Below, one piece after another: positions 47,991 to 59,488 of a DNA stretch of 64,000 bases (positions within the stretch are counted from its first letter, which is position 1; each line of letters opens with the position of its first letter). This stretch comes from Cotesia glomerata (lineage: Eukaryota; Arthropoda; Insecta; Hymenoptera; Braconidae). The stretch lies in assembly GCF_020080835.1 (NCBI RefSeq), contig NC_058166.1:1364001-1428000 (forward strand), read 5' to 3'. A program made the position numbers and the translations under genes. The notes beneath the pieces are model-generated. The model made no database searches. It was not told the DNA's origin and was given only the letters and a program-made list of their open reading frames with translations.

Positions 47991-48926
47991 AGTTCGTCAA
48001 AATTGTACATTTGCCGGCTGTTATAACGTGTTATGGAAACTGAGACATATATTTATGATGAGAATAGATTGAGTGATGCAGTTCGATTTTTAACCGAAAT
48101 TAATCAAAGCACTTTGTTCTTCCATCGCGGACACTATTTCTAATTCTATAGCTGCAAGAAATACCCGAAGCTTTGTTTTTCTATAAAAGAAAACAAAACA
48201 AACACGTTTTCCAATTTGGTAATTTTTAGCGACTCTTAAATCAATGAGTTCAATTGGTAATTTAAACTCAGATTAATTAGTTGAGACTCTAAACAAAATT
48301 AAATTATGGTCATTTTAATTCAAAGAAAATTTAATTGATTTTAATACTAATACTTTAAAATTAATTCGTTTCTTGTCAGTTTTTATCTACTGTTTCCGTG
48401 ATTAAAATTTCCTGAAGATATATTTTTAGTTACTCACTCTTCTGTTTTTAAAATGAAAATTGAAAATTGTAACTAGTATTCGAGGATAATTTTTAGATAC
48501 TATTACCTAATTTATCTAATGTCAATTTTGGAAGTCAAGCAGTTTGAATTTTTCCTGATAATTTTTAAGAGTGTAATAAAGTCGATTAATTTCAGAAATC
48601 TTATGAAAAATATCCATAAAATTAGTTTTGCTGTATTTGTATTGAATTCGAAAACTTAAACAAGAAAAAATGCATTATTAAGGACAGATTTATCATTGCA
48701 TTATCTTTGAAAAACTCTTTGAAAAAATTTGCAACTTAAATTTTTTAAATTTTATACTAAAATAGGTAATAGAATCTAAAAATAAAATTTTCTAATATTT
48801 ATTACTTCATGAAAAAAAATTGATTAAGTTTATTAATTATTTTCACTTAAAAAATGAGCTCCCTGATTTTTTAACGTCAAATACTCATAGTTATACATAC
48901 TGCTTTAATTTACGCTAAAAAAATCT

Positions 48927-49000
48927 TAGTTCTAAAAATGACCACTAGGTGGCGCAAATGCGCTTTTTTTCTCGCTTGCAGAAATTTCTTACCAAATTAA
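48927..49000 (+). repeat. CTCF-like module 27 (type A)
   Basis: The core GACCACTAGGTGGCGCAA (48940-48957) is followed by ATGCGC and CTCGCTTGCAG. The A arm is AAATTTCTTACCAAATTAAT. Confidence 0.9.
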
Positions 49001-50137
49001 TATACTTTATTCAAATTTTCAATTATTAATTAGCTTGTTTAAAAGCAATGAACCAAATTTAGCAATGTGAAATTCGTAATCGTGTTTTGCTCCTCTAATT
49101 GTATGGCTGCAAATGAATACCCGAAGTTTTAATTTTACTGATAATTGATGAAAAAACAAATTTTTTTTAATTTTTTTCAGTGATTTTTAAATCAATCAAT
49201 ACAATTACTGACTTAAACTCAGATCAATTAGCTGAGACTCTAAACAAAATTAAATTTCGATCATCTTGATGGAAGGGAAATATAATTGATTTTACACTAG
49301 ATTTTAACACGAGAATAATTCGAGCAAGTTCATGTGTAGCGCGGAATTCATCAGCAAGCATGTTTCTTAGGATGACTGATTATTAATCCGAAAATCACAG
49401 AAGCAATGTTTAAAAAGTAAAGTAAAGTATCGTTCAGATTCCCGGAATGACTGAATTAAAGAGATTGTAGAAATGCTATTGCGTTTAACCCGCCATACTC
49501 AAAAAAAAATTATGAAAATTTTTGATTTACTCAAAAATTTTTATTTTTTTCAGCACATTTTAATATAAAGAATTAAAGAAATTTTTTCTTAACTTTAACA
49601 GACATAAGAACAGATATTGAAACTTGACTAAGTTATTTCAAGAGCGAAAAATGGAGAGCTGGACAAATTGTTGAGGAAATAATTTTTTTATATAATTTCA
49701 AAATAATAATTTACAATATTACGTAGAGCAGAATCAGCTAATTAAAATCATTCTTATAAAAATGGTTTTATTAAATATTTACCATCTTAATTCGCTGGTC
49801 ATCAGTAGGATTCTGATCTCTTCATCAAAGGTGAGATCAATTTGTAATCTCAAGTAAAGTCTTTGGAACTTTTTTTACTTAGTGGTTTTAATCAATCACC
49901 AAATTAGTTTATACAATAATATAAATTTTCAAAAATTTCTGTCTTTCGCTCTAAATAGTCAGATGGTTTTCGAACATTTTTAATAATTTTTCATTATTAA
50001 TAGCGTAAGGAATATCAACAGACTCGATAGAGTCTGGCGCCAAGTTCCAATCTCAAGCCAGACTACCGAGTGTGTATATACCGTAAGCAGAACCGTTTTT
50101 TGAGGTTACAAATATTTTTTCAAATTTATTTTGATTT

Positions 50138-50292
50138 TTAACTTCCCGCTAAGAAAATCGAAGATTTTCAAAAATCGGGAAGTTATTGTTTTCACCCCGT
50201 TTTGCAAAAATCGAGTTTTCATCAGATCTCGACGTTTGAAGGTCACAGGAAGCTTCCCTGACTATCCCCGTGAGGTTGTCACGGTGTCTGTA

Positions 50293-50362
<70 letters not shown>

Positions 50363-51060
50363 TATGTGAACCGCTTATAACTTTTGAACGGCTTGACCGA
50401 TTTCATCGTGGTTGGTGCCATTCGAAAGGGCTTGACCAAACTTAGATTTAAAAAACTATTTAGACCGATTCAGATTAATAGATTTTGAGAAATCTTCAAA
50501 AAACTGAAAAAAAAATTTTTTTCAAATGTGGTTTTTTTGGAATAACTTTTAAACGGCTTTATGTTTCAATTCCAAAAACTAATCAGCTCTTAATCTCAAA
50601 AAACCACGTCGATCGCCACCAGTCCGGTCAAAATCGGTTGATTCGTTCGAGAGATGTCGTGAACGAAAGAAAACCGAAAAAAGTGTTTTTTCAGAATAAC
50701 TCCGAAATTCCAAGCGCGATCAATTCAAAATTTAAAATTCTTTGTGAGGCTTGAAAAACTGCGTCGAATGCCACCAACCGCGTGAAAATCGGTTTATTCA
50801 TTCAAAAGTTATTGCGGTTTAAAAATTCAAAAAATAGTGTCTTATCAGATCTCTATCAGACTTTTGAGCTCGAAGAGCTCAAAAGCATAGGAAAGCAATC
50901 TCTTTGAGCTCAGAGAGCTCAAAATAACCCATAAATTGTATTTTTAAGCTCGAAGAGCTCAAAAACGTCATTGGTGCAATTTTAAGCGCCTAAGTATGGA
51001 ATTAGCGAAAAGTTGCAGTGATGGCCTTCAGGGTCAACCATTTTCCTAATTTTTTTTTTT
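50138..51060 (+). mobile_element. Repeat family R, copy 4, nested in element X copy 2
   Basis: A shorter R variant of about 0.92 kb: AACTTCCCGC hairpin, long (TG)n, two or three CGAACGA-type units, three GAGCTCGAAGAGCTC-like palindromes, ending CAGGGTCAACC then CCTAATTTTT. Because X flanks it on both sides, R4 inserted after X. Confidence 0.82.
50297..50358. repeat. (TG)n microsatellite in R copy 4
   Basis: About 30 TG units. It gives rise to spurious Val-Cys and Thr-His frames on the two strands. Confidence 0.97.
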
Positions 51061-51437
51061 TTATATGATATTTTATAATAGTAGTTCATGCTTTTTATTA
51101 CGCGTATTACTTGATTATTATCAATTATCTTTATAATTTCTATTTAAAATTATTAAAAATAATCAGCACAAACTATAGCGACCCAGATTTTTAGATTTTA
51201 ACTTTTTTCTTATGTAAAAAGCGGACGGCCAGAGACTAAATAATATAAGGGTGCATGCTAATCTTATAATAGATGGGAAACTACAGTGAAAAAAAGTTAT
51301 TTGACAGCTTGCAATTACACACGCCAGGCGGCGCAAGAATAACTTTTACATGAACTATAGCTTAAAGGGGATAGTTTGCCACCGGAAATGTATTAAATTA
51401 AAATTGTCAATTTTTATTATAATTACAAAAAATACTG

Positions 51438-51964
51438 AAATCTGAACAAAAACAGTTTCACTTAAAAAAATCGCGCCAAGTCCACGTTCATAAGACTATT
51501 AAGAAAAAAAATTTTTATTTCTTTACAAAAAGATATAAAATAAAAAATTAAAAAATCCAAGTAACCGATATGGTTGTATATGATTTTTGAACATTAAAAA
51601 AAATTTTTGTTGTAAATTTAAAAATTAAAAGAAAGAATTTTGGAACGTACTTGGTGTGCGTCATTGTGTACTTCAATTTTTTTTAAAAGTCCTAGTAGAT
51701 AGATTTTAGGAATTTCATAAAAAGTGAAATATTTCGTAACCACGCACACTAAATACGTTCCAAAATTGTTTCTTTTAATTTTTAAATTTACAACAAAATT
51801 TTTTTTAAGGTCCAAAAATCATATACAACCATATCGTTTACTTGGATTTTTTAATTTTTTATTTTATATCTTTTTGTAAAGAAATAAAAATTTTTTTTCT
51901 TAATAGTCTTATGAACGTGAACTTGGCGCGATTTTTTTACAGTGAAACTGTTTTTGTTCGATTT
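51438..51964. repeat. Fold-back FB3 within element X, copy 2
   Basis: Second copy of the fold-back at 15621-16151 with the same termini (AAATCTGAACAAAAACAG to CTGTTTTTGTTCGATTT) and the same ATCGCGCCAAGTCCACG block. Confidence 0.85.
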
Positions 51965-52308
51965 GGCGCGATTAATTCAAAATTTGAGATTCTTTGTGAG
52001 GCTTAAAAAATTGCGTCGAATGCTGCCAACCGCGTGAAAATCGGTTTATTCATTCAAAAGTTATTGCGGTTTAAATATTCAAAAAATAGTGTCATCAAAT
52101 CCCTATCAGACCTTTGAGCTCGAAGAGCTCAAAAGCATAGGAAAACAATCTCTTTGAGCTTGGAGAGCTCGAAGTAACCCATAAATTGTATTTTTGAGCT
52201 CGAAGAGCTCAAAAACGCCATTGGTGCAATTTTAAGTGCCTAAGTATGGAATTAGCGAGAAGTTGCAGGGATGGCCTTCAGGGTCAACCGTTTTCCTAAT
52301 TTTTTTTA
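51965..52308 (+). mobile_element. Repeat family R, copy 5 (3' fragment)
   Basis: Only the last third of R: GCCAACCGCGTGAAAATCGG, three palindromes with GAGCTCGAAGAGCTC, and the terminal GGCCTTCAGGGTCAACC. It begins abruptly at the end of element X copy 2 and is most similar to R copy 4. Confidence 0.75.
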
Positions 52309-52944
52309 TCAAGTTATAATAAAAATCATTTTTATAGATGTAGCTTCTAATTTAAAAATTTTCTGATTCTAATAAAAATTTTTCAATAAATTTCTTATAT
52401 TTTCCCGTCGTGATTTTAAATATTGATCAATGTGGTGGACAGTCTACTATAATGATTAGAAAAATAATTAAATGTCATATCTAGTTCATCAATCGGTTCG
52501 ATTTCGCCCAGATAATTATTCAAAGTGTAATTGAATCGATTAATTTTATAAGTCTTGGAGTGTGATCGAGTACTATAAAATAAATTGAACTGTATTTGCA
52601 TTAAATTTGAAAGCTCAAATAAAATTGCAAAAGTTCTCAAGCAACAATATATTATACAGAAGGATGGCTTTATTATTGCATCATCTTAAACTATCTGTAT
52701 TTAATTGAAATTATAAATTAAATTTACCTGTAATCCTTTAATTAATTTTATACTAAAGTAGATAATAAAATTCAGAAATAAAAAATCATACTGATTTTTA
52801 TTATCGGATAAATGCATTAAAAAAATTCAATAAAAAAATTGTATGATTATTAATTATTTCCAATTAAAAAATAATTAGTACACTTTTTTTTAACGCAAAA
52901 CACTTATAGTTATACTTACTGTGTTAATTTACGTTAAAAAAAAA

Positions 52945-53020
52945 TTAGTTCTAAAAATGACCGCTAGGTGGCGCCAAGGCGCTTTTTATTCTCGCTTGCA
53001 GAAATTTCTTACTGAATTGA
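52945..53020 (+). repeat. CTCF-like module 28 (type A)
   Basis: The core GACCGCTAGGTGGCGCC (52959-52975) is followed by AAGGCGC and CTCGCTTGCAG; the core matches the consensus. Confidence 0.92.
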
Positions 53021-53981
53021 TATATTTTATCAAAATTTCTAACTATTCATTTTTAATTACAAAACTTTGATAATTTGAGTGATAAATAATTTATAAAAAT
53101 TTTTAATTTATTCAAGAATTTTGATTTTTTTTGCACACCTCATTATAAAGGATTGCTGGATAAGTTTTACAAAAAATTGAAATGGTAATATTTTAAAAAA
53201 AAAATTTTTCAATATTATACATTAGATTTAACAAAGTTTAACATATTGTTTTTATGAAGCATTTAGCAGCATAGCGCATTTGGTCAGTAATATCATGAGC
53301 ATTAGGTGATGAATTTAGAACTTGTGAAAATACTTTCAGAGATTTTTTTGATATCAATTAATCAGTATATCGATCACGTAATAAGTACTTCATACAACAG
53401 TGTAAATTTTGAACAATTTTAGTTTTTTTTACTTTAGTCAGAAAATAGTTTCGGACATTGTTAATATTGATAATATTCAATTTTTATGTACATAAAAGAT
53501 ATTTGTAGTCTGCTTGCTTTAGTCGTTCAATTTTCTTGAAAGACTTCAAAATTTTTTACTCAAAATTTTTAAGTTAAATTTCGCTAGAACTAGTAATGAC
53601 ACAAAAAAGTCCTTAGAATAAAATTTTAAAAAAATTCAATTTTATGTAATTGATGCAAATTGTAATTGATGCAATTTTGATGTAAAAAGTAATTACGAAA
53701 ATTATTTGAAAAATTTCTAATATTTCCGTCGGAATTCCGAATTTTTTTTTCGATCAAGTAAAAGTTGATAAGTTTCTGATACAAATTCTCATTTTTCAAT
53801 AAATTTTAAATTCGAAATTTAAAGAATTAAGTCATCTAATTTAAAACTAATGCAGATTTATAGTAAAAAATTTTACGAATATTTTATGAATAAAATAATT
53901 AAAAATTTAATATTGTACACTCTGCTTGTTATTAACACTCATGTTTTCAAATACTGTATAGATTTACGACTAAAAAAAAAA

Positions 53982-54060
53982 ATAGTTCTAAAAATGACCA
54001 CTAGGCGATGCAATGGCGCTTTTCTTCTCGCTTGCAGAAACTTGTAACCAAGTTTTTATA
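53982..54060 (+). repeat. CTCF-like module 29 (type C)
   Basis: The core GACCACTAGGCGATGCAA (53996-54013) has GGCGAT for GGCGGC, so it may be weakened. It is followed by TGGCGC and CTCGCTTGCAG. Confidence 0.85.
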
Positions 54061-55500
54061 TTCTATTTAAATATTTATTAAACTAGCATTTGTATTTAAA
54101 ACTTTCATAATTTTTTCCTTACTTAAGAATTAAAATAAAAAATATTTAAGTTTATTGAGTTATAAAAAAATTTTAACAAATTTTTTGACCCTTTTATTAA
54201 AAAATGATTGTTATAGTATTGACGGATTTCTTTAAAGCTTTTTTTTTAGAATCAAATTTGTCTTCTGAGAAGTTTAGCACTTAGAATTTTTTTTGAGAAA
54301 TTTGAACGAATATTTTATATGCTTTCTCTTTCGATATCACTAATTTTACAAAAGAATTCACTCAAAATCGATAATTTTTATCTTAAGAACGTTTTTATAT
54401 TTATTCACACTTCATGAAACTGTAAACATTGATACTTATGAATTTTCTTACTAGTAATTAACTTTATAAAAGTCTTTTTGTTATCATTATTTTTGAGAAG
54501 ACATCTGATGAAAACTGAGAAATATTTAGACATTCAAAACAAAAGAATTAGATACGATTTTCAACCGAAATTTTTCAAACCATTTCATTTCGTCATTGCT
54601 TACACTTTCACGCCTTTGATATCGTGAGTCTTCATAAATACCCGAAGCTTGATTCACTGTAGAGAAAAAAAAAAACTAACACATTTTCCACCCGTTTCTA
54701 TTTAATTGTTTTTAAACCAATCAGTGCAATTTTTGACTTAAATTTGGATCTTTCAGCTGAGACTCCAAATAAAATTTAATTTTAACCAACCTGATGCAGG
54801 GAAATTTAATTTTTTCAAAATAAAAATTATCTTTTTTTTCTGCAAAGTATTGAAATTACTTTTCTGTTTACTAAATCAGTTGGAATTCAATTACAGGAAT
54901 ATTGCATTTATTTAAAAAAAATTAATTAGTTTTATTTCTTAAATTCATGTCGTCGTGATTTTAAGGATTGAACAATGTGATGGATATTCAAGGATAATTT
55001 TTGGAAAATTTTATCTATTTTATCGAACATCAGTTTTTCATGTGAAATATTTGATTTCGTCGTAATAATTGTTTTAAACTGAAATCAAATCGATTAATTT
55101 CAGACACTTAACTTTGTAGAACTGTGAAAAAATGTCTATAAAATTTATTGAACTGTTTTTGAATTGATTTTCATACTTTAAATAAAATTGCAAAAGTTTT
55201 TATGTTATAGAACAAGAAAAAATTCATTACTAAGGACGGATTTATCATTATTTTTAATAAGGACATAAGTTTGGTTTTAAAAATTCTTTCGAAATATTTG
55301 AAGCTAGAATTTTTTAATTTTATTCTAAGAAAGATGATAGAATTTAAAAAAAAAATTTTCTGATATTTTTTACTGACTTCAGTAAAAAAATTGATTAAGT
55401 TTATTAATTATTTTCACTTAAAAAATAATAAATTCCTTTTTTTTTTCAACGTAAAACACTTATAGTTATACGTACTGCTTTAATTTATGCTAAAAAAAAC

Positions 55501-55575
55501 CTTGGTTTTAAAAACGACCGCTAGGTGGCGCCAAGGCGCTTTTTTTCTCGCTTGCAGAAATTTCTTAGCAAATTA
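55501..55575 (+). repeat. CTCF-like module 30 (type A)
   Basis: The core GACCGCTAGGTGGCGCC (55516-55532) is followed by AAGGCGC and CTCGCTTGCAG. Confidence 0.92.
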
Positions 55576-56507
55576 ATATATTCTATAAAAATTTTGAATT
55601 ATCAATTCTGATTTTCAAAACTTTTATAGTTTAAATGATAAAAAATAATTGTAAAAATTTTGAATTTACTCAAATATTTTAATATTTTTTTTGTACACTT
55701 AATTATGAAGTAAAACAATTATTGGTTGATATTTTATTACGAATAATTTCTTGTTACTTCTGCGTTTTTGAAAAATTTACAATTATGATTCTTTCGAAAA
55801 ACTTGACTGAATTAATTGTCTAATTGAAACACTTGTCTAAATTAATTTAATGTTGAAAAACCGAGAGTTGAATAAATTGTTTAAATTAATTAGTGACTAT
55901 CGTAATTTCAAACTGTCAGTATTAGAGATTAAATATCAGACTTAACACATAAGATATAAAAAAAAATGGTTTTGTTATTTATCGACTATTACAGCAAATT
56001 TTTTCACTATCATTATCGTTGCTATGTGATCAATTTATAATCTCAAGTTAATTCTTTAGAGATTTTTTCTATTGTCGAATGATACACTCGATCTCCTAAT
56101 ATGTAATTTAAAAATCAGAATCAATTTTTAATAATTTCAATTTTAAATTTTTTCACTTTTAATAGAAAGTCAAAAAATAATTTCAAAAATTTTTGTTGAT
56201 ATTCAATGTTTAAAATTAAACAATTTTTGAAGTTTGCTTTACTTTAATCATCTTTACACTTGTTGCAAATTTTTTTAATTCCTGAGTTATGGTCTTTTAA
56301 TTCCCTCGAAAGAATTCTAAACTATTATGGGTCTCCCTTCTGTTTAAAAATTTTCCGATGCTTATTCTTTCTTATTTTTCAATAAATTAGAAATTTTAAA
56401 ATATTTGACTCGACAAAATTTAAGTCATTTAATTTAAAAAAAGTGTACTTGCTATATAATTAAAGAATACGCTTAAATTTTAAATCTCTGCACGGATTTA
56501 AAAAAGA

Positions 56508-56580
56508 AGGTTCTAAAAATCGCCGATAGGTGGCGCAGAGGCGCTATTTTTTCTCGCTTGCAGAAACTTGTGACCAAGTT
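56508..56580 (+). repeat. CTCF-like module 31 (type B)
   Basis: The core CGCCGATAGGTGGCGCAG (56521-56538) is followed by AGGCGCTA and CTCGCTTGCAG. Confidence 0.88.
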
Positions 56581-57629
56581 TTTATCTTCCAATATTATTT
56601 TAAATATACTATCGAGTTTTGATATTTATTTCTGAATATTTTCTAAATTATTATCATTATAAAATCCAATTTCAATTTTTTATGGGTTAATAAATAAATA
56701 ATAGAATTTTCAGTGTTCCAAGCTTTTTTAAAAAAAAATTTTCTACGCTTTTTTTTTGGTGGACTGAAACTAATTTATATTTTCTTCCGGAATTTAACCA
56801 ATTATTTTTTTTACCATCATTTAATTAATTTACAATGAAATAATAATACTTATAATGGGCGGAGTCGCTCTCGCTTGATGTTCACAATAATTATGTTTTA
56901 ATTATAGATGCAACAATAAATTTCTTTAATGTTTTGTAAAATTTGATACGACGAAATTTCAGTTGTCAGCCCAGAAGCCTCGAGACAATAATTTATCAAT
57001 TAATTTTGGATTTTTGTCCTGTGAAAATTTCAATGATTTGTACACTTACCTTTAGTTTAAGATGACAGGTAAACTTTTTTATCTTCAATATAACAATCTG
57101 TAATTCTTCTCGTCTAAATAGTTGAATAATGTAACTTAAATGGAAGAAAATTCAGATAAATTTAAATTGAATTTGATCTATCTTTTTTTTTTTTTTTTTT
57201 TTTTTATAAATGACTAAGTAATAATTTTTGCATTTTACGTTGGAGTTATGTGACCATCAAAATTATTGGGCACACTTATTGGGTAGGTTTAAAATTTGCT
57301 CTAGTTGGATCAAAAATTGTCCGGAATTTTAATTATGCTCTTATCTAAAATAGATAAATCCTATAAAAATAAAATAAATAAATGATTTTTCAACTCTCAA
57401 AAAAAAAATACCGACAGTAAAAATGCGAAGGAATGACAAATAAAATAATTAATGAGCGCGTGACCGTTGGTTGAATTTAAAAATAAAATTTTCTGATATT
57501 TTTTACTGATTTCATTAAAAAAATTGATTAAGTTAATTAATTATTTTCACTTGAAAAATGACCTCCCTTTTTTTAAACGTAAAACACTTATCGTTATACA
57601 TACTGCTTTAATTTACGCTAAAAAAAACC

Positions 57630-57700
57630 TTGGTTCTAAAAATGACCGCTAGGTGGCGCCAAGGCGCTTTTTATTTCGCTTGCAGAAATTTCTTACCAAA
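57630..57700 (+). repeat. CTCF-like module 32 (type A)
   Basis: The core GACCGCTAGGTGGCGCC (57644-57660) is followed by AAGGCGC and TTCGCTTGCAG. Confidence 0.91.
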
Positions 57701-58514
57701 TTAATATATTCTATTAAAATTTTCAACTATCAATTCTAATTTACAAAATTTTTATAGTTTAAGTGATGAAAAATAATTATAAAAATTTGCTTTTTTCTCA
57801 AATAATTTATTTTTTTTTGTACACTTAATTGTGAAGTAAAACAATTATATTTATGGATTTTATTAAGGCACAAATTTATTTTCTTCTGCATTTTTGAGGA
57901 AGTTACAATTATAACTTGGTTTTTTCATTAAATTTGAAAAATTTTATATTCTGTTACAAAATTTTGATTGAAATAATGAACAAGTGAAGGCTGGACTAGT
58001 TTGTGTGCGAATTTGACAAATTGATAACTGAATAAATTTTTTTATTCTTAAAACAAATTTGTTATTTTTCATCTTTTTTCTGCTAGGAAAATATATTACT
58101 TTTGCTATTTAAATTTAACTAATCATTTTTTCAAAAATTTTCGAATTTTTTTTTTTGATAAAATAATTTTACTAAAAGGTTCTTTTGAGTCGTCTAAATA
58201 TTTAAAAAATATAAATGACATTTTAAACAAAATTTTTTTTTGAAATAAAATTCGATTGCAGGTTTCTCATTCTTATATAAATCATTCCAAAAAATAATTT
58301 TTAAATTAATTCGGAGTTTTGTAACCATCAAAATTACATCACACAAACACATAAGGAAATAAATCATTTATATAAAAAACTTTGAACAATAATTTTTGAA
58401 TTAATTCAGAGTTTGGTAACCATCAAAATAAGTTAATTTGCTGTTTCTATATGTTTAAAGTTTTGTAAGTTTAAATCTAATTTAAAAATTTTATTAATGA
58501 TTCTAATAAAAATT

Positions 58515-59488
58515 AGATAAGGTAAGACCCATTTATTGACACTGACCCAATTACTGACACTTCTAACGTTATTTTGAATTAAAAAAAAAAAACATTTCAT
58601 TAAAGAGTTCTATAAACTTTTTTAAAATAAAAATTAATTAATTATGTACGTAATTAATTATGTTTCCAACCGTGAAAAAAAAATAACAATAAAAAAAATT
58701 CTTTAAGTCTTGAGTGACTGTGGAAGCCATTTTTAAGTTATATTCTAAGCAGTATACGTAAGAGCGTTCGTCTATCGAATCAATCAACTATTTATCATAA
58801 AAGTATAAAAATATAATAAAAACTATATAAATTAGTTAATTATTATACATTATTTAGTTTTTAATTATAATATATCACTTTAAATGACATTTATGTATTA
58901 AAATGTGGGTGTCAATAACTAGGTCGATTTTTTTAAGAACGCCGCAGTTATTGACACTCTAATTTTAACCTATTATCGAGGTTATTTCGTTGTTGACGTT
59001 TAAATGAAATATTTAAATATTTATATTTATTATACTTAATATATTATAATAATATGCTTTTATTTATAATCGTAGAGTTAAATTAATATTAAAAATTTTT
59101 TTAACATAAAAAAAGTCTTTTAATTATAATACAAGTTTAATTTATCTTTTATTGAATGATTTTATTTTATTTTAATTAAATAATGTAAACCTAACTAATA
59201 ATGAATAATTTTTATAAATGAGTGTCAGAATCTAGGCCGATGTCTGTGTCAGAAACTACAACACAAGAAATTTTAAGTGTCAGAAACTAGGTCCTACAAC
59301 GTTACTGTTTAAAACGTTAATTTAAATTATAAACTGGTCCCATATCATTCTTTCGCGTTGATAATCTTTTCAAGAAATTCTAAATTTTTTTATGATGCAA
59401 AAATTATTTACACTAAAATATTGTAATAATTATAGTGTTATAACCTCTGCCTTCACTCTTAGAGTGTCAGAAACTGGGCCCTTTATCT
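58515..59488. mobile_element. Element with repeated subterminal motif TGTCAGAAACTAGGTC
   Basis: The ends are loosely inverted (AGATAAGGTAAGACCCATTT left; AAACTGGGCCCTTTATCT right). At least eight copies of TGTCANWAACTRGGYC-like sequence occur. Minus-oriented copies are near 58523-58542, 58545-58560 and 58943-58959; plus copies are near 58909-58925, 59222-59238, 59247-59260, 59278-59294 and 59463-59480. Such arrays are typical of transposase-binding sites in the subterminal regions of DNA transposons (hAT and others). The interior is AT-rich and non-coding. Superfamily not assigned. Confidence 0.6.

Larger units (their letters stand above)
45435..50015 (+). repeat. Array block with modules 25-27
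   Basis: Modules lie at about 46268, 47402 and 48927. Secondary boxes ATACCCGAAGCTT (48161, 49117) and GATCAATTTGTAATCTCAAG (49835) are present. Two stretches are not shared with other units: about 47080-47340 and about 47830-48050. Confidence 0.75.
50016..51964 (+). mobile_element. Element X, copy 2, split by R copy 4
   Basis: The order matches copy 1 (15097-16151): hairpin (ACTCGATAGAGTCTGGC paired with GCCAGACTACCGAGT, 50022-50070), GTAAGCAGAAC, then after the R insertion TCAGCACAAACTATAG, GGGGATAGTTTGC and the fold-back. The insertion boundary on the host side is GCGTAAGGAATAT (to 50015), which continues uninterrupted at 38480. Confidence 0.7.
52309..58514 (+). repeat. Array block with modules 28-32
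   Basis: Five modules in about 5 kb (52945 to 57700), mixing A, C and B units. Secondary boxes lie at 54638-54650 and 56028-56047. After 57700 the flank degenerates into poly-AT sequence without further modules. No gene. Confidence 0.75.

Noticed and set aside
50131..50445. 104-codon (+) and 96-codon (-) frames with Cys-Val and Thr-His runs
   Set aside because: They are translations of the (TG)n microsatellite and the R family terminus.
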